Source: a bacterium (GTDB taxonomy: Bacteria > Myxococcota_A > Bradymonadia > UBA7976 > UBA1532). From it: a stretch of 64,000 nt of DNA. The stretch is from NCBI GenBank assembly GCA_030427205.1, contig JAUHXC010000002.1, forward strand, positions 186,001 through 250,000. Direction: 5' to 3'. Below the pieces are notes generated by a model. That model had not been told where the DNA came from, did not search any database, and was given only the letters and a program-made list of their open reading frames with translations. The translations under genes were made by a program, and so were the position numbers. Shown piece by piece: positions 31,280 to 40,017 of this stretch. Numbering within the stretch: the stretch's first letter is position 1; each line of letters opens with the position of its first letter.

Positions 31280-32406
31280 TCGGCTCCCGTGCGCGGGCCG
31301 CGCAGGGTCAGGTCGATACACAAGTGCGCGTCGACGGTCGCCTCGGTCTCCACCTCGACCGACAGTCCGCCGCCTTCGGCCGGCGCAATGGGCAGCCGCC
31401 AGCGCCGCCAGCCTTTCTCGGGGCTCACGGGCTGCTCGCCGAGCACCGCGCCGTCGAGGCCCTGCCGCAGACGCAGCCGAGCCGGTCGGGTGCGGGTCTC
31501 CTTGCGGGTGTGATCGGTGATCACCTTGTCGGTGAAGCCGAAGTCGAGAACGGCCTCGACCCCGTCGGCGACCGGCGCCGACGGCCAATGCGCGCGCAGC
31601 GTCTTGCCGCCGATCGGATGGAACCAGACGCAGCGCCGCGGGTGGTCGCCGATGACCCGCACATCCCGGCTCACGTTGAGCCATGGGTCGAGGCCGCAGT
31701 GCGGATCGCGCCGCCGATTGCGCAGCCGCTTGGCGACCGGCCGGCCGAGGCACGCGCGGGTGCGGTCGGGGCTCTTGCGCAGGGTGCAATGCCAGCCGCG
31801 CCCGTCCCAGAAGTCGCAGCGCTCGACGCGGTCGCCCTTCGACCGGGTCACCCGCACCGCCTCGAGATCGGCGCGCAGATCGCCGATGACCCTCTCGCCG
31901 CCCACCTCGACCAGATCGAGGTTCAGCGGGCCGAATGTCTGGCGGTCGAGCACCCGGTGGCCGGCGGGCAGGTCGTCGGCGCTGCGCCCGAACGCGCCCA
32001 ACAGCCAGACGCGATCGTAGCGGGCGAGATCGGCCTCGGCCGGCTCGGCGAGGTGAAAACCGGGCAGGCCGTGCAGAAAGAGTCGGCCCTCGCCGGCCCA
32101 ATGGGGCGCCCAGGTGACGCCGTCCCCCGGCGCGAGCCCTTCGGCGATGACGGCCGTCGCCGCCTTCCAATCGGCGCGCTCGGGCACCGCGGCCCGACGG
32201 TGCACGATCAAGGCGATGCCGGCGATCATCGCCAGCGGCGCGAGCCACCAGGGGTTGAAGCGCCGGCCCGACGCTGCCGGGCGATCCGCCGGCTTTTCAC
32301 GGGGTTCTTCACGGGGTGACGGGTCGACCGAATCGGCCGGCGGCGCGCCGTAGGCGGGCAGCAGCGGGGGATCGTCGGTGGGCGTGAGCTGGGCGGTGTC
32401 GGTCAT
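31276..32406 (-). CDS. Membrane-anchored partner of the GT39-like enzyme, unknown
   Basis: 376 residues from the ATG at 32406. Residues 1-48 are Pro/Asp rich, followed by a single transmembrane helix at about 52-70 (Trp-Trp-Leu-Ala-Pro-Leu-Ala-Met-Ile). The outside part has an alpha/beta segment at 75-190 and a Cys-containing beta-rich segment at 190-376 (Cys-Asp-Phe-Trp-Asp-Gly, His-Cys-Thr-Leu, Arg-Cys-Val-Trp-Phe-His-Pro), like a lectin or jelly-roll. No family recognised. Its stop codon overlaps the ATG of the glycosyltransferase, so the two are likely to function together, for instance as an accessory or substrate-binding subunit. That role is inference from position. Confidence 0.75.
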   Translation of the reverse strand: MTDTAQLTPTDDPPLLPAYGAPPADSVDPSPREEPREKPADRPAASGRRFNPWWLAPLAMIAGIALIVHRRAAVPERADWKAATAVIAEGLAPGDGVTWAPHWAGEGRLFLHGLPGFHLAEPAEADLARYDRVWLLGAFGRSADDLPAGHRVLDRQTFGPLNLDLVEVGGERVIGDLRADLEAVRVTRSKGDRVERCDFWDGRGWHCTLRKSPDRTRACLGRPVAKRLRNRRRDPHCGLDPWLNVSRDVRVIGDHPRRCVWFHPIGGKTLRAHWPSAPVADGVEAVLDFGFTDKVITDHTRKETRTRPARLRLRQGLDGAVLGEQPVSPEKGWRRWRLPIAPAEGGGLSVEVETEATVDAHLCIDLTLRGPRTGAE

Positions 32407-32646
32407 CGTGCTGGCGATCCGAGGCGTTGCGCGCTTTCTACCACGAATGACCCGGCGGTCGAACCCGAGACGGCCCGCGATCGACGCCGCCGACCCGGCG
32501 GCGGGGCATAGGCCCGGTCGATGACTGCCATCGGTGCCATTCGCCGGCTTTGTGCCCTGCGGGGGTGGATTCGCCAACCCGCGCACATTAGTCTGCTCTC
32601 CGGGACCCGTCCGGGGGGACGGCCCGAGCCCATGGAGAGCGAAGCC

Positions 32647-33396
32647 ATGATGCGCTGGACGATGGGGGGCCTGGCCCTGCTCGCCCTGAGTGGATGCCCG
32701 GGATTCGGCGACAAGACGCTCGCCGAGCTCGAAGGCATCTCCGACGATGTCACCTACCACGCCGACATCCGGCCGATCCTCGAGGCGCGCTGTTTTCCGT
32801 GCCATACCGATCCGCCCAAATTCGGTGCGCCCAACCCGATCGCCAACTACGACCAGGCGTTCGGTACGTCCCAGCGCATCCTGGTGCGCGCGGTCCAGGA
32901 GGGCACGATGCCCCCCGGCGGCGGGGTCACGGGCGAAGAGAAGGCGCTCATCGAGGCGTGGGTGAGCGCCGGCGCGCCCGAGGGGGATCCGGCCGCGGGG
33001 CCCGACATGGCCATCGAGCCCGACATGGCCGAGCCCGACGCGGGCCCGGACGACCTGGGCGTCGACATGGATCCGTCGGTGGATATGGCCCCGCCCGCTC
33101 CGCCGACCTGGGACGACGACGTGCGGCCGGTCATGGACATGAGCTGTGCGTTCCCCGGCTGCCACGGCGGCGGCATGCCGTCCTCGAACCTCGATCTGAC
33201 GACCTACGCCGGCTTCATCGCCGGCGGCTTCGGCGGCGATCTCACCGGCGAGGGCGATCCGGCGCGCAGCGGGTTCGTCGATCGCCTGCGCGCCCGTGAC
33301 GGCCTGCCGCTGATGCCCCAGGGCGGGCCGTCGCTCGACGAGGACATCATCGTGATGATCGAGACTTGGATCGCCGCTGGCTTCCCGGAGAACTGA
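32647..33396 (+). CDS. Haem-type Cys-His lipoprotein (planctomycete-type cytochrome c-like)
   Basis: 249 residues from an ATG preceded by GGAG; upstream in-frame ATGs add no sensible leader. Signal with lipobox Leu-Ser-Gly-Cys. Residues 28-115 have the pattern of PSCyt1/cytochrome c domains: Asp-Ile-Arg-Pro-Ile-Leu then Cys49-Phe-Pro-Cys-His53 (CXXCH). A linker at 118-150 is rich in Pro-Asp-Met-Ala. A second domain begins with Asp-Asp-Asp-Val-Arg-Pro-Val-Met and has Cys167-Ala-Phe-Pro-Gly-Cys-His173 (CX4CH), a spacing that may still bind haem c or may not. Gene 2 bp upstream of the dihaem-porin fusion, so likely its electron-transfer partner in the outer membrane or periplasm. Haem attachment is predicted, not shown. 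Confidence 0.8.
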   Translation: MMRWTMGGLALLALSGCPGFGDKTLAELEGISDDVTYHADIRPILEARCFPCHTDPPKFGAPNPIANYDQAFGTSQRILVRAVQEGTMPPGGGVTGEEKALIEAWVSAGAPEGDPAAGPDMAIEPDMAEPDAGPDDLGVDMDPSVDMAPPAPPTWDDDVRPVMDMSCAFPGCHGGGMPSSNLDLTTYAGFIAGGFGGDLTGEGDPARSGFVDRLRARDGLPLMPQGGPSLDEDIIVMIETWIAAGFPEN

Positions 33397-33397
33397 C

Positions 33398-35143
33398 GTG
33401 AGCACGCCTTCGACACGCATCGCCGCGCCATCGACCACGCGCCCGTGGGCGCTGCTCGCCGGGCTCTTCGTGCTGCTCGCCGCCTCGGCGGCCTACGCCC
33501 TGCCCCAGTTCGCGGTGCGCTCGGCCCGGGCCTGCGACACCTGCCACGTCGATCCCACCGGCTGGGTCGATCCCGAGGTGAAGCTGCGCAAGTGCAGCCT
33601 CAACTGCAATACGTGCCACGTCAGCCCGAGCGGCGCCGGCCTGCGCAACGAGTCGGGTATCTACTACGGTCGGCAGACGCTGCCCATGTTCGGTGACCGC
33701 CCGGCGGACAACGTCTACCAGCCGGTGACCCTCGCCGCGCCGGCGAACGCGTCGCGGCCCACCTCGCAGCCGGCCGGGGCAGCGCCCGCTTCACAGCCCG
33801 CATCGCAGCCCGCCGGCAGCGCGCCGGCGTCGCAGCCGATGGCGGCCGCCTCCCAGCCCGCCGGCGCTGCCCCGGCCTCGCAGCCCATGGCCGCAGCGTC
33901 TCAGCCCGGGGCCCCCGCGTCGCAGCCGATGGCGGCGGCCTCCCAGCCTGCGGGCGGCGCGCCGGCGTCTCAGCCGATGGCGGCGGGCTCTCAGCCGGCG
34001 GGCGCGGCGCCCGCGTCGCAGCCGGCCGGTCCGCCCCGCGGCCCCGACAAGTCGATCAGCTATCCGATGTACGTCGCCGCGCCGGGCACCGCCGGTCGCT
34101 ACGGCGGCATCGAGCCCCACCCGACCTTCCAGATCGGCGCCGACGTGCGGATGATGCTCTACGCGCCGGTCGACGCCGACGACCCGCGGGCGCCGGCGCC
34201 CGAAGCGTCGTTCTTCCCGATGCAGGCCGATCTGTATCTGGCCGCCCGGCCCTACAACCCGGCGCAGCTCAACGAGGGTCGGCTGACCCTGCTGCTCAAT
34301 ACCGGCTTCCTCGGCTCACGGGGCGAGCAGTTCGATGGCATGGGCGATCGCTTCTTCGTGCGCGAGTACTTCGCGATGTACCACGACCTGCCGTATCAGG
34401 TTTACGCCCGCGCGGGGCGCTTCCTGCCCGCCTGGGGCTGGCGCACCGACGACCACACGCCCTTCGTGCGGCAGGGGCAGGTCATCTTCGAGCAGCCCTT
34501 CGACCACGAGCGACAGGTCACCGGCGTCGAGATCGGCATCAACCCGAACTACTTCTACGGGCACTTCTCGCTGTTCAACGCCCCCGACTTCCCGATGACC
34601 GTCGAGAACTTCAGCGAAGAGGGCGTCGATCCGTTCTTCACCGCCGACGGGGCCTACGGGGCCGCGCTGGCGGCCGGTTGGCGCGATCTGGCGTGGCACG
34701 CGGGCGGGGCCCTCATCTACGGCAACCGCGGCGCCATCGGCGATCCCGACGTGAAGTACGATCAGGTCGCGCTCAGCGCCGAGTGGGCGCTGAACGTCGA
34801 CGTCATCGCCGGTGAGCTGGATCTGCCCCTGACCTACATCGGCCAGTACACGGTCAACCACCGCGCGGTGGACGGCGAGCGGTCGACGACCGGCCTGGCG
34901 GCCATGCACCAGGTCGACTACCTCATCACCCGCGGCATCAGCGCGATGATGCGCTACGACTGGGCCGACTCCGACGTCGAGGTCGCCTTCGACAGCCGCC
35001 ATCGGCTGCAGCTCGGCTTCGACATCCACCCCTACACCTACCTCGAGCTCAACGTGCGGTACCGGCACAACTGGACCAATACCGAAGAGCGCGCCTCGAT
35101 CGGCGGAGACGACCTCGTCTTCATCGTGCACGGCTGGTACTGA
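33398..35143 (+). CDS. Dihaem-type N terminus fused to outer-membrane porin
   Basis: 581 residues from a GTG with GGAG 8 nt upstream. Signal peptide about 1-36. Two c-type haem motifs follow, Cys46-Asp-Thr-Cys-His50 and Cys70-Asn-Thr-Cys-His74. Residues about 120-210 are a repetitive Ala/Ser/Gln/Pro linker. Residues about 220-581 look like an outer-membrane barrel: alternating strands, aromatic girdle residues and a C-terminal Gly-Trp-Tyr. Known porin-cytochrome conduits (MtrAB, PioAB) use separate proteins with many haems; here two motifs are on the porin chain itself. With the cytochrome-like lipoprotein upstream, electron transfer across the outer membrane is a reasonable but untested idea. 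Some porins carry non-electron-transfer Cys-His plugs. Confidence 0.8.
   Translation: MSTPSTRIAAPSTTRPWALLAGLFVLLAASAAYALPQFAVRSARACDTCHVDPTGWVDPEVKLRKCSLNCNTCHVSPSGAGLRNESGIYYGRQTLPMFGDRPADNVYQPVTLAAPANASRPTSQPAGAAPASQPASQPAGSAPASQPMAAASQPAGAAPASQPMAAASQPGAPASQPMAAASQPAGGAPASQPMAAGSQPAGAAPASQPAGPPRGPDKSISYPMYVAAPGTAGRYGGIEPHPTFQIGADVRMMLYAPVDADDPRAPAPEASFFPMQADLYLAARPYNPAQLNEGRLTLLLNTGFLGSRGEQFDGMGDRFFVREYFAMYHDLPYQVYARAGRFLPAWGWRTDDHTPFVRQGQVIFEQPFDHERQVTGVEIGINPNYFYGHFSLFNAPDFPMTVENFSEEGVDPFFTADGAYGAALAAGWRDLAWHAGGALIYGNRGAIGDPDVKYDQVALSAEWALNVDVIAGELDLPLTYIGQYTVNHRAVDGERSTTGLAAMHQVDYLITRGISAMMRYDWADSDVEVAFDSRHRLQLGFDIHPYTYLELNVRYRHNWTNTEERASIGGDDLVFIVHGWY
33770..34030 (+). repeat. Ala-Ser-Gln-Pro repeat tract in porin fusion
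   Basis: Imperfect in-frame repeats encoding Ala-Ser-Gln-Pro-(Met/Ala)-Ala-Ala and relatives, about nine copies, between the haem-type segment and the barrel. The length is likely to vary among strains. Confidence 0.75.
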
Positions 35144-35161
35144 GGCGGCTGCCGCGCCGGG

Positions 35162-35800
35162 TCAGGGCCCGGCGACGACGTGCAGGTGCAGGTCGATGCG
35201 GTTCTTGTTCTTCACCGCGCCGAGCATCGCCGAGTAGGGCTCGAAGCCGAAGGCGGTGTGGTTGATGCTCAGCTTGCCCTTGCCCTCGAACCGACCCCCT
35301 CCGATGGTCACGTCGGCGGTCAGCTTCACCGCCCGGGTCTTGCCGCGCAGGGTCAACTCGCCCTCGATCGCGTACTTGCCCGGCGCGGTCTGCTTCACGG
35401 CCGTCGAGACGAAGCGGATCGTGGGATAGCGCTTCACGTCGAGCTGCTCGTCATCCTTCATGCTCTCTTCGATCGTCTCGCGATCGTCGGCGTCGATCTC
35501 GCCGTCGAGCCCGTACGCATGCCGCAGACGCGGATCGTCGGCCTTCAACGACGCGGTCTGCACGGTGATCTCGATGGTGAAGGTGGACGGATCGCCCGGG
35601 TCGAGGGTCACTTTGCCATCGACCTCGGTGGCCTCGATGACGTGATCGTGGGCGAACCCCGAGGCGACCCCGTCCTTGAACGTGCGGGCGTGCAGGCCGC
35701 TCGCCTTCGGGTCGAGTTTCCAGGTCACCGGCGTGGCGATCGCCGCCGTGGTCAGCAGCAGCGCGGCGATCGCCGAGAGGCTGCAGGTGAGCGTGCGCAT
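35162..35800 (-). CDS. YceI-family periplasmic protein
   Basis: 212 residues from an ATG with AGGAGG 5 nt upstream. Signal peptide about 1-22. The mature protein has the YceI lipocalin-like pattern: Trp-Lys-Leu-Asp-Pro start, Phe-Ala-His-Asp-His-Val-Ile-Glu, and a late Gly-Glu-Leu-Thr-Leu-Arg-Gly-Lys-Thr-Arg strand. YceI proteins bind isoprenoid or amphiphilic lipids in the periplasm; some take part in polyprenoid or quinone handling. Convergent with the porin-fusion gene, 18 bp away, so probably a separate transcript despite the shared envelope theme. Confidence 0.9.
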   Translation of the reverse strand: MRTLTCSLSAIAALLLTTAAIATPVTWKLDPKASGLHARTFKDGVASGFAHDHVIEATEVDGKVTLDPGDPSTFTIEITVQTASLKADDPRLRHAYGLDGEIDADDRETIEESMKDDEQLDVKRYPTIRFVSTAVKQTAPGKYAIEGELTLRGKTRAVKLTADVTIGGGRFEGKGKLSINHTAFGFEPYSAMLGAVKNKNRIDLHLHVVAGP

Positions 35801-35960
35801 CGAATCCTCCTGTTCGTCTGGAGCGACGGCGTCGAGCCGCGCGGGCGTCGATGGCCGCGCGACCGCTCCATTCAACCGCCGATCGGGTCATGGTCCAAGG
35901 GTCTCCCGGACTGAAACGGTCTATGATACTTTCCGACGCCGCTTGCACGAGGTTCGCCCG

Positions 35961-37373
35961 ATGTCCGACGTCGCCCCCGACGGCCTGACCGCGCTTCAAC
36001 TCAGCGAAGAGATCGAGCACCTCGCCCAGCGGGTCGGCCGCTTCCTCGCCGATGTGCGCCACCCCGTCGACGACGTCGAGATCTGGATCTGCCGCACCAG
36101 CCAGTGGGGGTGGCGCATCGCCGACGAGGCCCTCGTGCCGGCCTTCGACCCGTGCACCGACCGCGTCGCCATCCGGGTCTTCCGCGACGGGCAGGTCGGG
36201 GCCAGCTCGGGGTCGGCCTTCGACGAGGGCGCGTGGCGCACGGGGCTCGACGTCGCCATCGAGCGCCTCGCGCCGAGCCCGCTCGCGCCGCCGATGACAC
36301 CGCGCGCCCGGCGACCCGGACCGATGACCTTCGACGCCGACCTGGCCGACCTCTTCTCGGCGAAGCGCGAGCTGCGCCGGGTGGCCAACGCGCTGCACGA
36401 CAACCTGTGGCACGAGGCGTCGCGCATCACGGGCGTCAAGTCGTACACCGGACACGTCGCGTATCGGGCGCGCCGGTACCTGGTCGGCACCCGCAACGGC
36501 GTCGTCGCCTCGCTGCACGGCGCCCTCGGCGCCCGGGTCGAGCTCAACGGCATCTACGGCGACGTCTTTCAGCAGACCCACGCGCCCGAGTCGATGCTGC
36601 CGCTGGCGCTGCTCGGCGCCCGCACCTGGCGCACGATGCCGCGGGAGCGCATCGCGCCGGCCGATCTGGGCCTGCTCGGGCGCAGCCCGGTCGTCTTCCA
36701 CCCGCGGCTGCTCGAGAAGCTGGTGCGCGCGCTCGCCGGCCCGATCTTTCTCGCCGACGACCGCCCGGCCATCTTCGAAGAGGGCGAGGTCATCGCCGCG
36801 CCGGCGGTCACCATCGTCGACGACTCGGGGCTCGATGGCCTCACCACCAGCCGGGCCTTCGACGATGAAGGCGTGCCGACCCGCCGCACGCCGCTCATGG
36901 TGCGCGGCCGGCTGACCCAGCGGGTGCATCCGCGGCTGGCCGAAGCCACCGCCGGCGTCTCCGTGGGCAATCGCTGGCGGCAGCGCACCGCCGGAAAGGG
37001 GCCCCACGAGCGCCCGCCGGGCCTCGGCTTCAGCAGCCTGTTGATGGAGCGCGGCGACGTGGGCTTCCACGACATGGTCGCGGCCGTCGATCGCACGATC
37101 CTGGTCCACGAGATCGAAGACTTCGAAATCCTCGACCCCCGCCGCAGCCACTTCGCCTTCACGGTTCGCTGGGGCGTCAGCCTCGAGCGCGGGGGCGAGA
37201 GCCGCCTGCTCGCGCCGGGCCAGTGGCGCCTCGAAGGCTATCTCTTCGGCCTGCCCGACCAGCCCGCTGGCGTCTTCGACGACGTGGTGCTCAGCCGCGA
37301 ACTGCACGACACCGGCAGCGCGATCTTCCCCTACTGCATGGCCTTCGCCAAGGTCAGCGGCGCCACCGGCTGA
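35961..37373 (+). CDS. TldD/PmbA-like protein
   Basis: 470 residues from an ATG; a frame extending upstream is antisense to the YceI gene. The layout resembles the TldD/TldE (PmbA) fold: an N-terminal alpha/beta segment (Glu-Ile-Trp-Ile-Cys-Arg, Val-Ala-Ile-Arg-Val-Phe-Arg-Asp-Gly) and a C-terminal half with Gly-Leu-Thr-Thr-Ser-Arg-Ala-Phe-Asp-Asp-Glu-Gly-Val-Pro-Thr and repeated beta strands. The HExxxH zinc motif of active TldD is not visible, so it would be the TldE-like, non-catalytic type if the assignment holds. TldD/E heterodimers trim modified peptides; no partner is encoded here. A TATGAT box lies at 35922-35927. Confidence 0.6.
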   Translation: MSDVAPDGLTALQLSEEIEHLAQRVGRFLADVRHPVDDVEIWICRTSQWGWRIADEALVPAFDPCTDRVAIRVFRDGQVGASSGSAFDEGAWRTGLDVAIERLAPSPLAPPMTPRARRPGPMTFDADLADLFSAKRELRRVANALHDNLWHEASRITGVKSYTGHVAYRARRYLVGTRNGVVASLHGALGARVELNGIYGDVFQQTHAPESMLPLALLGARTWRTMPRERIAPADLGLLGRSPVVFHPRLLEKLVRALAGPIFLADDRPAIFEEGEVIAAPAVTIVDDSGLDGLTTSRAFDDEGVPTRRTPLMVRGRLTQRVHPRLAEATAGVSVGNRWRQRTAGKGPHERPPGLGFSSLLMERGDVGFHDMVAAVDRTILVHEIEDFEILDPRRSHFAFTVRWGVSLERGGESRLLAPGQWRLEGYLFGLPDQPAGVFDDVVLSRELHDTGSAIFPYCMAFAKVSGATG

Positions 37374-37420
37374 CCGGCCCCGGCGCACGCCGAAAAAAAG
37401 ACCGACCGCTCCCACGCCAA

Positions 37421-37474
37421 TCGATGGTCGACGGCCGCTCGCGTCGTCGTGAGACATCAAGCGTCAACCATCGA
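37421..37474 (+). promoter_or_regulatory. 12-bp-arm inverted repeat in leader
   Basis: TCGATGGTCGAC (37421-37432) pairs with GTCAACCATCGA (37463-37474) with one mismatch, around a 30-nt loop, between the TldD-like gene and the secreted protein, 57 bp before its ATG. It may be a terminator, an attenuator or an operator pair. Confidence 0.4.
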
Positions 37475-37531
37475 CGGATCCTCCCCGGTGCACCTGCGCG
37501 CCGGCGATCCGCTTGTTCGAGGAGCACCTGC

Positions 37532-39079
37532 ATGAAGACCCGAACCGCCCACCGCCGGCTGCGCACCGTCGCGCTGACGGCCGCCGCCTTGTCCCCCGCC
37601 CTCTTCGTCTCGCCGGCCGCAGCCGGACCCGAGCGGGCGTGCGACTGCCGGGACGACGACGGCGACGGGGCCGTCGACGAGCGCATCGACTGCACCTACG
37701 ACTTCGAGGTCGAGGCCACCGCCGACGACTGGTACGACATGGCCCTCGACGGCGTCGTCTTCGGCCAGAACGGCGACTGGACGACCGCCTCGACCTGGAA
37801 CCCGCCGGTGCAGGCCGGCCGTCATCTGCTCTCGGTGATCGCCCGCGACGTACAGAACGTCGCCCAGGGCATCCTGGCCGAAGTCCGCTCGCCTTTCCTC
37901 GGCACCCAGGTGACCGGCGCCGGGTTCTGGCAGCTCCAGTCGACCCTGCCGGTCGATCCCAACTGGCGCGTCACCGGCAACGGGGCCTTCGCGCCGGACA
38001 GCGCCTTCATCTGCCCCGCGCCGACCGCCTGGGGCGCGATCCCCGCCAGCCTCAACGGCGCCGACTGGGTCTGGGCCGGCGGGTGCGATCCCGAAGCGGG
38101 CCACCCGCCGGTCAACTACGGCATCGCCGAGTTCGAGATCTGCCCCGAAGCCACGGTGTGCTGCGCGCTCGACGACGGCACGACGGTCTCGGTGCCCGCC
38201 CGGGAGTGTGACGATCGCGGCGGCACCCAGACCTGGGCCGACCTGTGCGAGGAGATCTGCTGCCAGCTCGAAGACGGCACGGTCGTGACCACGACGGTGG
38301 GCACCTGCGAGGCCAAGGGCGGGCAGCCGGCGCCCCCGGAGCTGTGCCTGCCCGAAGACTGCAACTGCGAGGACGACGACGGCGACGGGCTGATCGACGA
38401 GGGCGTCGACTGCGCGTACGAGGGCGCCGTCACGCTGACCGCCGACGACGCGATGTCGGTCTGGCTCGACGGGGCCTTCCAGGCCAGCAGCGGGGTGTGG
38501 AGCAACGCGACCACCGTCAACTTCGCCGTGCCCCCCGGCGTGCACAGCGTCGCCGTCGAAGCCGAGGATACCCAGCTGCAGCATCAGGGCTTCATCGCGC
38601 GGGTCTCTCCGCCGTTCGCGCCGTCCTACGATACGGGCGCCGGCCTGTGGAGCCTGTCGAGCGTGATCCCCGCGGGCACGGCCTGGCGGACGACCGGCGC
38701 CGGGCTGGCGGTGAACGACAGCGCCGCCGTCTGTGGCAACCAGGGCGCCTGGGGCGGCCAGCCCGCGGCGCTCTCGGGCGCGACGTGGGTCTGGGCCGGT
38801 GGTTGCAACCCCAACACCGACCCGACGCAGAACGCGGCCTACACCGAGTTCGAGGCGTGCATCGAGGCCTGGGTCTGCTGCCTGCTCGACGATGGCACCG
38901 TGGCCCAGACCAACGCCATCGAGTGCGAGTTCAACGGCCAGATCGTCTCCTGGGACCAGTGCGAGGAGCGGCCCTGTGAGCCCATCGAGTGCCCGCGGGG
39001 CACGGCGCCGGTCGATACGGACGGCGACGGCTGCGACGACGCCTGCAAGGCCGTGGGCTTCGGCGGCAGCAAGGGCTGA
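37532..39079 (+). CDS. Secreted Cys-rich protein with internal duplication
   Basis: 515 residues; GAGGAG lies 7 nt before the ATG at 37532. Signal peptide about 1-31. Two similar halves each begin with Cys-(Arg/Glu)-Asp-Asp-Asp-Gly-Asp-Gly-X-(Val/Ile)-Asp-Glu (a calcium-type MopE/thrombospondin-like loop), continue with a beta-rich segment with Trp-(Tyr/Asp) (Ala-Asp-Asp-Trp-Tyr and Ala-Asp-Asp-Ala-Met), and end in Val-Cys-Cys-X-Leu-Asp-Asp-Gly-Thr. The beta segment resembles PA14/lectin-like domains. No lipobox, so it is secreted or loosely bound. No catalytic residues seen. A last Asp-Thr-Asp-Gly-Asp-Gly-Cys-Asp-Asp motif closes the protein. Confidence 0.8.
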   Translation: MKTRTAHRRLRTVALTAAALSPALFVSPAAAGPERACDCRDDDGDGAVDERIDCTYDFEVEATADDWYDMALDGVVFGQNGDWTTASTWNPPVQAGRHLLSVIARDVQNVAQGILAEVRSPFLGTQVTGAGFWQLQSTLPVDPNWRVTGNGAFAPDSAFICPAPTAWGAIPASLNGADWVWAGGCDPEAGHPPVNYGIAEFEICPEATVCCALDDGTTVSVPARECDDRGGTQTWADLCEEICCQLEDGTVVTTTVGTCEAKGGQPAPPELCLPEDCNCEDDDGDGLIDEGVDCAYEGAVTLTADDAMSVWLDGAFQASSGVWSNATTVNFAVPPGVHSVAVEAEDTQLQHQGFIARVSPPFAPSYDTGAGLWSLSSVIPAGTAWRTTGAGLAVNDSAAVCGNQGAWGGQPAALSGATWVWAGGCNPNTDPTQNAAYTEFEACIEAWVCCLLDDGTVAQTNAIECEFNGQIVSWDQCEERPCEPIECPRGTAPVDTDGDGCDDACKAVGFGGSKG

Positions 39080-39107
39080 CGCCCGATATTCGTAGACCGC
39101 TCGCCGC

Positions 39108-40004
39108 TCAGCGCTCGACGGGCCACTGCGGCAGGCTCAAGCCGGCGGCCACGTGCTCCACGAACGCCCGGGTGCGCGGGTGCACCTGGCTGCCCGGCGG
39201 CATGAGCGCCTGAATCGGCGCGTCGGGCAGACGCTGCCCCGGCAGCAGCTCGACGAGCCGCCCCGCCTCGAGATCGACGGCCACCAGCCAGGTGGCCAGC
39301 ACCGCGATCCCCTGCCCCGCCACCGCCATCATGCGCAGCGCCTCGCTGGAGTTGGCCGTGAAGCGCCCGCCCACGTCGACCCGGATCCACCGGTCGCCAT
39401 GCCCGAAGCGCCACGCGTCCGCGCCGGTATGCAGCAACGCCGGCCAGTCGCCGAGGTCCCCGGGCTTCGCTGGCGTGCCGCGCGCGGCGACCAGCGCCGG
39501 AGCGGCCACGACGTGGCGCGCCGTGCGGGCCAGCGTGCGCGCCCGCAGCGTGCTGTCGACCGGCGTACCGACCCGAATCGCCAGATCGAAGCCGTCGGAC
39601 AAGACGCCGACATAGCGATCGTCGAGCACCAGATCCAGCTCGACCCGGGGATGTTGCGCCATGAAGCCGGGCACCAGCGGCAGGATGTGGCGCTGCCCGA
39701 ACACCACCGGGGCGCTGACCCGCAGCCGGCCCGTCAAGGCCCCGGCGCGGGCCTGCAGCTCGGCCTCGGTGGCGGCGAACGTCGCCAGCATCGCGCGCGA
39801 TCGGGTGTAGAACAGCCGACCCGCGTCGGTGACCCGGCGGGTCCGACTCGTGCGATCCATCAGCCGCGCGCCGAGCTGCTCTTCGAGGCGCGCGATCCAC
39901 TTGCTGACGGTGGACTGGTTGACCCGCAGCTCGTCGGCGACCGCCGAGAAGCTGCCCAGCTCGACCAGCCTCACGAACGCGTGCATGGCATCCAGGCGAT
40001 CCAT
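39108..40004 (-). CDS. LysR-family transcriptional regulator
   Basis: 298 residues. The ATG at 40004 has GGAG 5 nt upstream; an in-frame ATG 15 bp earlier (40019) overlaps a palindrome and is less likely. N-terminal winged helix-turn-helix (residues 1-60: Phe-Ser-Ala-Val-Ala-Asp-Glu-Leu ... Ser-Thr-Val-Ser-Lys-Trp-Ile) and LysR substrate-binding domain (90-295). It resembles the CrgA/DmlR-like subgroup. Divergent from an NAD(P)-binding dehydrogenase across 126 bp that hold two inverted repeats, the classical layout for a LysR regulator and its target. Confidence 0.93.
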   Translation of the reverse strand: MDRLDAMHAFVRLVELGSFSAVADELRVNQSTVSKWIARLEEQLGARLMDRTSRTRRVTDAGRLFYTRSRAMLATFAATEAELQARAGALTGRLRVSAPVVFGQRHILPLVPGFMAQHPRVELDLVLDDRYVGVLSDGFDLAIRVGTPVDSTLRARTLARTARHVVAAPALVAARGTPAKPGDLGDWPALLHTGADAWRFGHGDRWIRVDVGGRFTANSSEALRMMAVAGQGIAVLATWLVAVDLEAGRLVELLPGQRLPDAPIQALMPPGSQVHPRTRAFVEHVAAGLSLPQWPVER

Positions 40005-40017
40005 GATGGCTCCATTC

